Shown: in pieces, positions 34,401 through 40,375 of the stretch
How the letters are laid out: each line of letters begins with the position of its first letter
Position numbering within the stretch: position 1 is the stretch's first letter
DNA from: a virus
Reading direction: 5' to 3' (one strand)
Virus record (IMG/VR): IMGVR_UViG_3300021964_000169
Location: 1-40,375 of that record
Length of the DNA: 40,375 bases
Position numbers and translations under genes: made by a program
Notes under the pieces: generated by a model
What the model saw: only the letters and a program-made list of their open reading frames with translations
Told to the model about the DNA's origin: nothing
The model's database searches: none

Positions 34401-37313
34401 AAAACAAAAACAATTGCTAAAATTAATACTGAGCAAAAAGCTATAAATGAAGGTATTAAATCGTCTAAGCCCGCAAAAGGCATTAGCGTGTATGATTTTG
34501 ATGACACATTGGCTTTTAGCAAAAGCGAGGTTATAGTTAAAATGCCGCAGGATCCAGAAATACTTGATATTGCGGCAAGAAGGATGTTTGCTGAAGAGTT
34601 TAAAGACAAGCCAGGTTTTTTAAGAACGTTTGACAATCTTACAAAAGAGCAGCAAGAAAAAGTAAGCAATAGTGTTCCAAGATCAACAAAAAAGATTACA
34701 CCCGCTGAATTTGCAAAGCAAGGTGATAAATTAGCTAAAGAAGGTGCTGAATTTGATTTTAGCGAATTTAGCAAAGTGGTGCAAGGGACGCCTGGGCCAT
34801 TAGCTCCAAGACTTAAAAAAGCAATTGAAAAATTTGGCAACCAAAATATATTTGTATTAACAGCCAGGCCAGCTGAATCGGCAAATGCTATACACGCATT
34901 TTTAAAAGGTCTAGGTTTAGAAATACCTCTTAAAAATATAACAGGTTTAGCAAACGGGGCGCCTTCCGCTAAAGCTAATTGGATGGTTGGAAAGGTATCT
35001 GAGGGGTATAACGATTTTTATTTTGTAGATGATCATTTAGGAAATGTAAAAGCTGTAAAAGATGTTTTAGATACATTCGATGTTAAAGGCAAGGTGCAGC
35101 AAGCACGCGTAAAAAGATCCGCTAATCTAAGTATAGAGATTAACGAAATGATAGAGCGCAACAAAGGCGTTAGAGCTGAAACCACATACTCAAAAATAAA
35201 GGCCAGAAAAGACGGTGCTCGCAAAGGTAGATTTAAATTTTTCTTACCATACGGAGCAGAGGACTTTAGAGGATTAACATCTTATACATTAGCAGGCAAA
35301 GGAAAGCAAGGTGAAGCTGATCAAAAATGGTTTGATGATAATTTAGTTAAACCATATTTAAGAGGTATTGCGGCAATGGAGGTTGCAAAGCGCGCGCTTA
35401 AAAATGATTTTTCTTCATTACTAAGATCAATACCAGGTCTTAAAAAGCGGTTAAATAAAAGAATAGGTGATACTGATTATACAGTTGATCAAGCGGTTCG
35501 TGTATATTTATGGACACAACAGGGTTTTAAAATCCCAGATATATCTAAAAGAGACCAAAAAAAATTAAATAGTTTAGTTAAAAAAGACCCTTCGCTTGTT
35601 TCTTTCGCTGAGTCACTACAGGCTATTTCTAAAAAAGATAAATGGGTCGAGCCTGCTGATTATTGGATAGCTGGCAGTATATTAAAAGATATAAACGATA
35701 TTGGAGAAAAAACAAATAGGGCGGAGTATTTACAAGAGTTTAATCAAAGTGTAGATATTGTTTTTAGCGAGCAAAATTTAAATAAGCTTGAGGCTATATA
35801 TGGCACTCGATATACTAACGCTTTAAAGAATTCAATAGCCAGAATGAAGTCTGGTAGAAACAGACCAGCGCAGCCAGGTGCTTACGAACAAAAATGGCTA
35901 AACTGGGTTAACAATTCTGTTGGTACTATAATGTTCTTTAACAGACGTTCGGCTATGATGCAGATGTTGTCTTTTGCGAACTTTGTAAATTGGGGTGATA
36001 ATAACCCGTTAAAAGCAGGTATAGCTTTTGCTAATCAGCCAGCTTACTGGAAAGCATGGTCTAAAATATTTAATTCACCGAAGCTAAAAGAGCGTAGAGG
36101 CGGTTTAAAATCCGACGTACAAGAACAGGAGATTGCAAGTCAAGCTAAAAATAGTAAAGACAAAGCAAGCGCAGTAATTGCATACTTATTAAAAATAGGT
36201 TTTACGCCTACACAATTAGCGGATAGTTTTGCAATTGCAACCGGAGGAGCGACGTTTTTAATTAACAGAACAAAAACATATAAAAAGCAAGGTTTATCTC
36301 AAGCTGAAGCAGAAGCAAAAGCGTTCGAAGACTTTAGCGCTATTTCTGATGAAACACAGCAGTCTGGTGATCCAATGCTTATTTCCGCACAACAGGCAAG
36401 TCATTTAGGGCGCCTTATATTGGCTTTCCAAAACACGCCTATGCAATATACCAGATTAATGAAAAAAGCTGGTCAAGATCTTATAAATGGACGTGGGGAT
36501 GCTAAGACTAATATTAGTAAGATAGCCTATTACGGGTTTGTACAAAACCTTATATTCAGTGGGTTACAAAACGCATTGTTTGCATTAATACCAGGATTTG
36601 ATGATGAAGAAAAAGAAGACGAACAATACGAAAAAATCATTAATACAAAGACTGAAAGAATTGTTAATTCTATGGTGGACACTATTCTTAGGGGATCTGG
36701 ATTAACAGGGGCTGTTGTATCAACATTAAAAAATACTATTAATAGATATTACAAAGAAGAGAAAAAAGGATATAATGCAGATCACGCTTATACATTATTA
36801 GAGCTGGCAAACGTTTCGCCACCAATAGGTTCTAAGCTTAGAAAAGTATATGGCGGGATACAAACAAAAAAGTTTGATAGAGATGTAATAGAAACGCAGG
36901 GTTGGGATGTTACATTAGATGGCAGATTTAATATATCGCCTAATTACGAGATACTGGGCTCTCTTACATCAGCGGGTTTAAATTTACCATTAGATAGAGC
37001 ATTGGCAGAGGTGGACGCTATTTCTGAAATGCTTGACGCAAGAAACACCTCTTATCAAAGAATAGCTTTAGGATTAGGCTGGAGAACTTGGGATGTTAAT
37101 GCAGATAAAGAAGAGGAAGAGAAAGTAAAAGTTGAAGGAAAAGCCAGAAGAAAAGTAGAAGGCCAAGAAAAAGCTAAAAGAACAAGAGCTGAAAATAGCG
37201 CAAAATTAAGAGGGCTTCAACAAAATCTTACTATTGAACAGGCTAATGCTTATGGTAAATGGAAAAAAGGAAAAACGGTTAAAGAAAAAATTAAATACCT
37301 GGAAAAATTATGA
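28410..37313 (+). CDS. Giant (2967-aa) internal virion / ejection protein with metallopeptidase- and HAD-type motifs
   Basis: The largest gene of the window and third in the ejection-protein run. Seen: acidic N-terminus (1-110); coiled-coil region (about 155-370); Gly/hydrophobic segment (about 430-475); HELLH at 927-931 (H927, E928, H931), with E989 or E996 as possible third zinc ligand; a HAD-type block with DFDDT at 2029-2033 (D2029, D2031), LTARP at 2150-2154, K2188 and FVDDH at 2205-2209; amphipathic/hydrophobic stretch at about 2705-2732 (FVQNLIFSGLQNALFALIPG); and a Lys/Glu-rich C-terminal helix. Known: giant phage polyvalent proteins carry such enzyme domains and are injected with DNA. 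Inference: an ejected multi-enzyme protein, perhaps with cell-wall or host-protein and phosphate-transfer activities. No lytic transglycosylase or RNA-polymerase DxDxD motif was found. The stop overlaps the next ATG. Confidence 0.75.
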   Translation: MSKIENKNYQWDQESQQFVEVSSEPQDDAQQDFQNGVAETDALAAPIFKPASENGESSLEEDFSVLRLGDAETTDITVEDWIKETEAGIREDMTADELDAWINRPGGPSDDQYSFLEEKEIYEANKDDKKKGKKPKTLDRSPYMVELFEGSDLGQYANQPFILYSKSKQFLEEERKQIPLINTKLQKEFDDEIYRLDYLANNMDTVIASNRANKFLDIKNQINNYDTQIQQAESNYENGKISLDQKELTIERLNFDKNATIENLSPYDKQQYDKNLKILNEVTTASDKDTYSSFSKDDEEKASLNNRVEQEILTIALQNDKLQGKILDGNLNLAGKESLIQQAKSVVLEDDYNEYLDEFNKAEEIIFSFGDMSDITPEAATKAQNIIINAGEKVQDSFAELSFNVGEGVFLNSFEMTDEFQEWRDRHIKDMGVVGDLLDAGGTLVQGLQQIGGDFFGGSAIWLNEVAFAGLEKVGIEAPNKYGLEYNRLDMVQDWFENYNNFNYLGVSDLGGSISQDGFSFRSGTKTIANLLPFTIGVAMSARKGDIKGTRRLFSALKGMGASPRVINSIKMGGFAYGATVNDNFNEGKQLGLSTDAAIAYSSMTSTATALVQSIMPDANFFKTSVGNTIKQQLVENLKKAGSAEARKAVGKQFFNNLIGELGEEEAELALQDLAKITVGLSNDTQFWDWDTQLETIAGTILLTGSTSAATSSTQYNNFKNQVYNTYRLQGKDVISTLNEAKKQSEAKLKRARSVKGKENAQRQLDQINAALSYGNEIMKAINVAPDIMNDSQIDLLIQKSKLISQRDSKRVGATTEIDQQIADIDAQIAGTDVTKQGEVIQKRTEAGVQKIAGDLGIEFEKGNTEQAAKLIEEENKRRKKSKEKPIDVKKTSNDNGFIIQNPDGSQKIFINEDVAGDNKAVTTAQHELLHGVLLKTIKDNPNAIVQMSNALRSEIDKMIPTGVSFNNSYINARLEAYKTDPDSIKAEELLTIFSEGLTQGFIAFEENAFTKIGDSVRRALQSLGLGVKFNSGRDVYNFIKDFNKSVEMGQGLSKGLQRTATKGAKIGTKLGSSSAFLYNANFENAVQTIYTEESDMSAQQKAIQIALVYKDKVAALINKSSGTPFGLKENYAAMENVLIGKTNTNSIFNIVMNYNPDSGISLDQTIGRSIAGQIQYGNATVKSSANLSREAEQAKKILNDLSKEDGFNPQTGRDYEIVGSQLIGMTSAQVFKRFPSLDDGKKEELTFDIIERVLRKSPGKQTSADLNWDGRGDFYGFLNGRISDRMLDALKQNPDYLSQIDQNQFDQLEKEASKVTNEISETKVEDKPVYPNLIKTKVLPSDLASAVKAKVLSTIRVLKTRIDAAAGKNASVTPIINDIKNQMGKQADIEFKKMLGTKKGDALKNNLLKLKKPILENMTTTWLMQAMPFAVQKSVGGSYRVDEDGKRIKNENDEFIFDPKFTLNWQGQKIDRAKTSTDQQGKTSGPEIVKRVPAGRITDEQFLSYMFKDGEIIRGRKESLAKAMAEEYSFDLLNSELQDPTSKIREAFENNQELLGVTIAENFIQDFARQAERGTVKRSGNVAMFEEMLSLEIRGDIDGSAAMFESLSKEDKEFWQAATSDLRVATTKYKAGLKKLNVPQNVKQYLDQYFKNPSAKTNKQAMKEMNKFSLAMIDALPNNIVKALGADFFGAHYRYLNPKDGRTMGAKIKAKIDALPETDSDITLIQAGFGFVGTLTKDVLYKDFKTVQEKVDYLTENYGDKIEALNTANKAAIEMVVKTAYDLAIKNPEYTIGFLRMLESTTNIGKSLRALTGIIDIQMTAESQAVYVNKKTGQGYGNTLTDAQRRKLKSGEIVINENHPNYKDAQKFIKDGSKQTLAQLLRIKGEHATPSSNFNLKLADQFLTALSIGLENPGGVEQAKNSLVANTNSLAIDFNQQLNTKVLSDIQDAKLGSTSDIGDLRLLALPEASQASFFDIEGRQTIGRVQRLVKEIFNKDKTKTIAKINTEQKAINEGIKSSKPAKGISVYDFDDTLAFSKSEVIVKMPQDPEILDIAARRMFAEEFKDKPGFLRTFDNLTKEQQEKVSNSVPRSTKKITPAEFAKQGDKLAKEGAEFDFSEFSKVVQGTPGPLAPRLKKAIEKFGNQNIFVLTARPAESANAIHAFLKGLGLEIPLKNITGLANGAPSAKANWMVGKVSEGYNDFYFVDDHLGNVKAVKDVLDTFDVKGKVQQARVKRSANLSIEINEMIERNKGVRAETTYSKIKARKDGARKGRFKFFLPYGAEDFRGLTSYTLAGKGKQGEADQKWFDDNLVKPYLRGIAAMEVAKRALKNDFSSLLRSIPGLKKRLNKRIGDTDYTVDQAVRVYLWTQQGFKIPDISKRDQKKLNSLVKKDPSLVSFAESLQAISKKDKWVEPADYWIAGSILKDINDIGEKTNRAEYLQEFNQSVDIVFSEQNLNKLEAIYGTRYTNALKNSIARMKSGRNRPAQPGAYEQKWLNWVNNSVGTIMFFNRRSAMMQMLSFANFVNWGDNNPLKAGIAFANQPAYWKAWSKIFNSPKLKERRGGLKSDVQEQEIASQAKNSKDKASAVIAYLLKIGFTPTQLADSFAIATGGATFLINRTKTYKKQGLSQAEAEAKAFEDFSAISDETQQSGDPMLISAQQASHLGRLILAFQNTPMQYTRLMKKAGQDLINGRGDAKTNISKIAYYGFVQNLIFSGLQNALFALIPGFDDEEKEDEQYEKIINTKTERIVNSMVDTILRGSGLTGAVVSTLKNTINRYYKEEKKGYNADHAYTLLELANVSPPIGSKLRKVYGGIQTKKFDRDVIETQGWDVTLDGRFNISPNYEILGSLTSAGLNLPLDRALAEVDAISEMLDARNTSYQRIALGLGWRTWDVNADKEEEEKVKVEGKARRKVEGQEKAKRTRAENSAKLRGLQQNLTIEQANAYGKWKKGKTVKEKIKYLEKL

Positions 37314-37849
37314 GTATACCAATAACACAAAAAGCGAAAATACGCGGTATTTATAAAGACAATATGGATATAGCTATGAATGCTGATGGCAGCGGCGGCC
37401 CCGTATCTATTGCTAAGCAAATGGAGGTGTATTCTAAAGTTACTCAAAAAGGTGACAATAAGAATACATCCTATAAAGCAGAACGCGTTGTGCGCGATAA
37501 AAATAGTACGACCATACAGCGCGCAAATGAAAACAAAGTAAAAACAAGATCATATCGCACGAATGTTGATGGTACTGGAACTCTTGTTGTGTCTAGTTCA
37601 AATAACCCAAGAGGTAGAACAAGGACTATAAATAACCCTAAAAAAGCACAGCGGAAAATGGAAAGGGTAAATAAAAGAGCGGATAAAATTATAGACAATG
37701 ACAAAGTGGTTTCTCCCGCTAAAAAGAAAGACGCTTGCTATAGTAAAGTAAAAAGCAGATATAAGAAGTGGCCCTCAGCATATGCGAGTGGCGCTTTAGT
37801 TAAATGTAGAAAAGTTGGCGCTGCTAACTGGGGGAATAAATCTAAATAA
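37310..37849 (+). CDS. Basic protein with IPITQKAK N-terminus and DUF5872-like C-terminus
   Basis: 179 aa, start overlapping the giant gene stop (ATGA). N-terminal tag MSIPITQKAK matches the protein at 6221. The middle is polar, low in complexity and Lys/Arg-rich (NPKKAQRKMERVNKRADKII). The C-terminal about 40 residues read KKDACYSKVKSRYKKWPSAY, then ASGALVKCRKVGAANWGNKS. I recall this Cys/Trp domain from cyanophages and large viruses (DUF5872, from memory). The two cysteines are 23 residues apart. It may bind nucleic acid or metal; function unknown. Its placement suggests a virion component. Confidence 0.7.
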   Translation: MSIPITQKAKIRGIYKDNMDIAMNADGSGGPVSIAKQMEVYSKVTQKGDNKNTSYKAERVVRDKNSTTIQRANENKVKTRSYRTNVDGTGTLVVSSSNNPRGRTRTINNPKKAQRKMERVNKRADKIIDNDKVVSPAKKKDACYSKVKSRYKKWPSAYASGALVKCRKVGAANWGNKSK

Positions 37850-37850
37850 T

Positions 37851-38093
37851 ATGGCATTTAAAATGAGACCCTCGCCGTTTAAAAACCTTAAACGTTGGTT
37901 TGAGGAAGAATGGGAAACGCCAAGTGGTAAAGAAGATTATAGCGAAGGCGAAAATACCTTTAGACCAACCAGAAGAATATCCAAAGATACACCAGCAACA
38001 TGGGATGAACTAACCCCTGCGGAAAAAGCCAGAGGGCAAAAAGAAAAAAATACTAAAGGTAGAGTTAGCCGTTATAAAAAGAAAAAAAAATGA
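37851..38093 (+). CDS. Small basic hypothetical protein (MAFK start)
   Basis: 80 aa from ATG 37851, one base after the previous stop; an earlier in-frame ATG (37815) would lie inside the previous gene. Opening MAFKMRPSPFKNL is like the MAFKLKSKGEIFG of the HExxH protein at 5838. The middle is acidic/aromatic (RWFEEEWETPSGKEDYSEGE) and the end is basic (DELTPAEKARGQKEKNTKGR, then poly-Lys). I recall similar '..TWxELxxxEKxKxxKEKxxKGRVSxxKxxKKKK' proteins in marine phages. Function unknown. It overlaps the next start by 4 nt (ATGA). Confidence 0.6.
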   Translation: MAFKMRPSPFKNLKRWFEEEWETPSGKEDYSEGENTFRPTRRISKDTPATWDELTPAEKARGQKEKNTKGRVSRYKKKKK

Positions 38094-38260
38094 GTTTTTC
38101 AGAAATTAGATTATACATTATTAATTTAGGGACATTAGGTGTTACCACTTTTGCGCAAATAGAAATGACATTAAAGATATTATTATTGTTAGTTACTATC
38201 GGTTATACTGTAACAAAGTGGATAGACCTTAAAAACAATAAGAATGGCGGAACTAAGTGA
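38090..38260 (+). CDS. 56-aa small membrane protein, possible holin
   Basis: A short frame overlapping both neighbours: ATG in ATGA with the preceding stop, and its 3' end overlaps the next gene by 17 nt. It has a hydrophobic N-terminal half and a main transmembrane segment at about 28-43 (LKILLLLVTIGYTVTKW) followed by a charged tail DLKNNKNGG. Size, membrane segment, basic C-terminus and location two genes before the endolysin suggest a pinholin-like or antiholin-like lysis protein. The other holin candidate is at 8098. Confidence 0.6.
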   Translation: MSFSEIRLYIINLGTLGVTTFAQIEMTLKILLLLVTIGYTVTKWIDLKNNKNGGTK

Positions 38261-38576
38261 AAATACTAAGTTTAACATTAATGTAAAAACAATAATAGCA
38301 ATTTGTGCCGGGCTTTTGTCGGTAGCAGGCGTGTATTTTACGTTGATAGCTGAAATTCAACAATTGCATATTGATGTAATGCGAATGCAATCGGAGCTTG
38401 AAATGAACAATGAGTTCCGAATTAAATGGCCAAGAGGTGAATTAGGCTCGCTTCCAGATGACGCTGAACAAAACATGCGACTACTATACTTAGAAAAGTA
38501 TCAAGAAAAAGCAATTGCAGATATTGAAGCGCTTAAGTTAAAAGTAAAAGAGTTAGAAGGCTGTATAAACGAATAA
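38244..38576 (+). CDS. Membrane-anchored coiled-coil protein, possible spanin-like
   Basis: 110 aa. A single N-terminal transmembrane segment (about 15-35, KTIIAICAGLLSVAGVYFTL) is followed by coiled-coil helices (EIQQLHIDVMRMQSELEMNN) and a C-terminal heptad region (KYQEKAIADIEALKLKVKEL), ending EGCINE with a Cys. This N-in, periplasmic coiled-coil topology is that of an inner-membrane spanin (Rz-like). Position immediately upstream of the endolysin agrees. No outer-membrane lipoprotein partner was found nearby, so the call is tentative; it may instead be a lysis accessory. Start at ATG 38244 inside the previous gene. Confidence 0.5.
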   Translation: MAELSENTKFNINVKTIIAICAGLLSVAGVYFTLIAEIQQLHIDVMRMQSELEMNNEFRIKWPRGELGSLPDDAEQNMRLLYLEKYQEKAIADIEALKLKVKELEGCINE

Positions 38577-38587
38577 AATAAAATTAA

Positions 38588-39049
38588 ATGAGTAAAATTA
38601 GTGCACATATAAGTTTGCGCGAAGCAATTGAATCTTATACAGCGAAAAGAAAAGGTATAGAAAATATACCAAGCGAATATGAACTTACCAATATGGTCGG
38701 TGTAGCAGAAAATGTATTTGAACCATTACGCGAGTGGGTTGGCGGTCCTATAAAAATTAATTCATTTTTTAGAGGTGTTGAACTTAACAGAGCAATAGGT
38801 GGAAGTTTTAAGTCGCAGCATTGTCAAGGTAGAGCAATTGATATTGATGATGTGTATGGTCATAAGACTAACGCTGAAATGTTTAACTACATTAAAAACA
38901 ATTTAGACTTCGATCAAATTATATGGGAATTTGGTACAAATGAAAACCCAGATTGGGTGCATGTAAGCTATGTATCAGCCGATGAAAATCGAAGACGGTG
39001 TTTAAAAGCCGAACGAACAAAAGGCAAAACAGTGTATAGCATAATATAA
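38588..39049 (+). CDS. Endolysin, M15-family D-Ala-type peptidase
   Basis: 153 aa. Peptidase M15 signature: INSFFRGVELNRAIGG, then SQHCQGRAIDID, where H78 and D85 are the first zinc ligands (S-x-H-x-x-G-x-A-x-D), and DWVHVSY, with H125 as third ligand. E114 (IIWEFG) is a plausible catalytic acid. It should cleave peptidoglycan stem peptides (D-Ala-D-Ala carboxypeptidase/L-Ala-D-Glu type). There is no signal peptide, so it needs a holin. It is the last gene of the plus-strand operon, 9 bp before a strong terminator. Confidence 0.85.
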   Translation: MSKISAHISLREAIESYTAKRKGIENIPSEYELTNMVGVAENVFEPLREWVGGPIKINSFFRGVELNRAIGGSFKSQHCQGRAIDIDDVYGHKTNAEMFNYIKNNLDFDQIIWEFGTNENPDWVHVSYVSADENRRRCLKAERTKGKTVYSII

Positions 39050-39057
39050 AAAATAAA

Positions 39058-39085
39058 GGGGACTCAATTACGAATCCCCTTTTTT
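39058..39085. terminator. Bidirectional rho-independent terminator after endolysin
   Basis: GGGGACTC / GAATCCCC stem (8 pairs, one C-A mismatch) with loop AATTAC, followed by TTTTTT on the plus strand. On the minus strand the same stem is followed by TTTATTTTTTATATT. It lies 9 bp after the endolysin stop and between convergent genes, so it can stop transcription from both sides. Confidence 0.85.
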
Positions 39086-39096
39086 AGTAAAAATAT

Positions 39097-39126
39097 GCCA
39101 GTAAAACTAATAACTGGCGTTTTTTT
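39097..39126 (+). terminator. Second rho-independent terminator
   Basis: GCCAGT / ACTGGC stem (6 bp perfect, loop AAAACTAATA), then G and seven T. It is a back-up terminator for the plus-strand late operon, 12 bp beyond the first one. Confidence 0.8.
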
Positions 39127-39130
39127 AGTT

Positions 39131-39150
39131 AGTGCATTATGTTGCACTAT
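39131..39150. repeat. Dyad repeat copy 1 (AGTGC...GCACTAT)
   Basis: AGTGCATTATGTTGCACTAT: perfect 6 bp inverted repeat AGTGCA/TGCACT. It matches copy 2 at 39192-39211 in 17 of 20 positions. No T-run follows on the plus strand; on the minus strand it is followed by AACTAAAAAAACG. It may be an RNA hairpin or a protein-binding site. Confidence 0.55.
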
Positions 39151-39191
39151 AACGTAAAATATAATTTACAATTATATTAAATATTAATAAA

Positions 39192-39211
39192 AGTGCTTTA
39201 TATCGCACTAT
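39192..39211 (-). terminator. Dyad repeat copy 2, likely nrdA terminator
   Basis: AGTGCTTTATATCGCACTAT on the plus strand. On the minus strand the stem AGTGC/GCACT overlaps the nrdA stop (TAG at 39210-39208) and is followed by TTTTATTAATATTTAA, so it can serve as a weak rho-independent terminator for the minus-strand operon. It is a near-copy of 39131-39150. The 40 bp between the two copies is AT-only filler with no recognisable element. Confidence 0.55.
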
Positions 39212-40374
39212 CCATCACAACTTAAACAGTCTGGGTCCATTGCACTTGCTGCAATATCACCCCTGAGTACTGATTCGGTACGCATATAATATAAGGTCTT
39301 AACACCTTTCTTCCATGCATCTAAATGAACTTGGTTAATCCATTTAGGTGTTGCCTCAGAAGGAAACGCTAAATTAAGTGATACAGATTGATCAACATAT
39401 TGCTGCCTTATACCAGCTTGATTAACCAGCTCTAATTGGTTTATTTCCTTAAAGGTTTTAAATACATCTTTAGCTGGTATGTCGTGCGTCATTGTTATGC
39501 CTTCAAGCTCTTTAATGTCTTGCACACTACCGCCATCAGCAAGTATCTTATCCCATATTTCATTTGTATTTAACTTATGCTTTCTTAAAAGCTTTAAGAG
39601 CGTGGGGTTCTTCCTAATGAACGTACCCTTCGCACTTTGTTCCGTGAAAACATTAGCGGCCCAAGGCTCAATGCCAGGACTAACATTACCACTAAGCTTA
39701 CTATTAGACACAGTAGGAGCAACAGCCCTAAGATGGGTGTTACGATAACCAGTGCCGGCACACCAAAGAGGTTCGCCATAAACTTCCGCAAGGTCCATAG
39801 ACGCTCGTTCGCTTTCGATTTTGATTTGCGAAAATATTTTCCTAGTTTCAAATTGAGCAAGTAGACCCTCAAAAGGAATGCCCTTTTCTTGGAGATACGT
39901 GTGCCATCCGAGTACACCCAGCCCAAGCGCTCGTCCTTTCGTAGCAGAACGAACGGCATTTTCAAAACCGCGAAGTCCTTTGGCTCTTTGAATAAATTCC
40001 TCCATAACGCCATCAAGAAACCACGTGGCGTCGTATATAAGGTTAGTACCTTTCCATTCTTCATATTTAGCTAAGTTTAATGATGATAAGCAACAAACAA
40101 AACTATGACTCTCGTCTGTGTGCAATGTAATTTCACTACATATATTTGTCATATGTACTTTTAATCCGTTGTCTTTGTATGCTTTTGGATTTGCTTTGTT
40201 AGTATTTCCTTTAAACAAGATATACGGTTCTCCAGTTGCTTTTCGCTTTCTAAGTAATTTACTCCATCTATTTCTAGCTTCCGAATCTCCTTGTTCAAGC
40301 TTACGCATAAACTTATCACCAACAACTGCGCACTGATGTAAGTTAAGCGATTGTCTGTTAACATCGCCTTTAGG
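39208..40374 (-). CDS. nrdA: Ribonucleotide reductase class I large subunit, C-terminal part (partial)
   Basis: On the minus strand the frame is open up to the window edge (388 codons before the stop), so the ATG at 40308 is internal and the gene continues beyond. It reduces ribonucleotides to deoxyribonucleotides for phage DNA synthesis. Seen: VHMTNICSEIT with the active-site N, C and E (equivalent to E. coli N437, C439, E441), VCCLSSLNL with the partner Cys, GRALGLGVLGWHTYLQ, SNSKLSGNVSPGIEPWAANV, the radical-transfer tyrosine pair in KTLYYMRTES, and the C-terminal CLSCDG (C-x-x-C) used for re-reduction. All key residues visible are intact. It runs opposite to the structural operon and probably marks the edge of the nucleotide/replication module. 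Confidence 0.93.
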   Translation of the reverse strand, partial: PKGDVNRQSLNLHQCAVVGDKFMRKLEQGDSEARNRWSKLLRKRKATGEPYILFKGNTNKANPKAYKDNGLKVHMTNICSEITLHTDESHSFVCCLSSLNLAKYEEWKGTNLIYDATWFLDGVMEEFIQRAKGLRGFENAVRSATKGRALGLGVLGWHTYLQEKGIPFEGLLAQFETRKIFSQIKIESERASMDLAEVYGEPLWCAGTGYRNTHLRAVAPTVSNSKLSGNVSPGIEPWAANVFTEQSAKGTFIRKNPTLLKLLRKHKLNTNEIWDKILADGGSVQDIKELEGITMTHDIPAKDVFKTFKEINQLELVNQAGIRQQYVDQSVSLNLAFPSEATPKWINQVHLDAWKKGVKTLYYMRTESVLRGDIAASAMDPDCLSCDG

Positions 40375-40375
40375 T

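Noticed and set aside
28410-37313. Giant gene as a virion RNA polymerase (as in crAss-like and N4-like phages)
   Set aside because: The DFDDT sequence belongs to a HAD motif set (TARP, K, DD follow). No DxDxD polymerase loop or other RNAP motif was seen.
39594-40064. Minus-strand 156-aa basic frame
   Set aside because: Alternate frame inside nrdA, whose catalytic residues are intact in the other frame.
1-40375. Temperate phage or prophage signs
   Set aside because: No integrase, repressor, attachment-site repeat or host gene was found in this window; the rest of the genome is not visible.

Overview
The window looks like about 40 kb of a tailed-phage genome, probably a short-tailed (podovirus-like) phage of a marine Bacteroidota (flavobacterium-like) host. 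The evidence is: a complete head-to-tail module (terminase, portal, scaffold, capsid, connectors, tail nozzle, fibres, three ejection-type proteins); AT-rich DNA; start codons preceded by A/T-rich leaders rather than Shine-Dalgarno sequences; and a fibre with a Bacteroidota-style fibronectin-III-like segment. Layout and several families recall crAss-like and related marine flavophages, but that placement is from memory and untested. I see no integrase, repressor, tRNA, rRNA, CRISPR or insertion sequence.

Layout. 1-3.4 kb: 3' part of a tail fibre with YadA-type head repeats, two tandem paralogous small proteins and one small hypothetical. 3.4-5.7 kb: a chaperonin cluster, groEL then groES (reverse of the bacterial order), then a putative winged-helix protein, joined by ATGA overlaps. 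5.7-9.8 kb: tightly packed small genes, including a glycine/alanine-rich 50-aa peptide, an HExxH protein, basic proteins, a 3TM-type holin, a coiled-coil protein, a protein that reads as two GroES-like folds in tandem, and a likely small terminase. 9.8-17.1 kb: large terminase, portal, acidic scaffold-like protein, major capsid protein. 17.1-26.5 kb: capsid-proximal protein, two connector proteins, 1425-aa nozzle, 707-aa fibre, small conserved protein. 26.5-37.3 kb: three internal/ejection proteins ending with a 2967-aa giant containing HELLH and HAD-type motifs. 37.3-39.05 kb: two basic proteins, two small membrane proteins, an M15-type endolysin. 39.05-39.21 kb: terminators and dyad repeats between convergent transcription units. 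39.21 kb to the end, minus strand: C-terminal half of a class I ribonucleotide reductase large subunit, probably the edge of the replication/nucleotide module.

How it works together: all genes from 1 to 39.05 kb run on the plus strand with overlaps or very short gaps, as expected of one late operon for virion assembly and lysis. The phage carries its own chaperonin pair beside the structural genes, suggesting that a virion protein needs dedicated folding. The minus-strand nrdA would supply deoxynucleotides and ends against the late operon at shared terminators.
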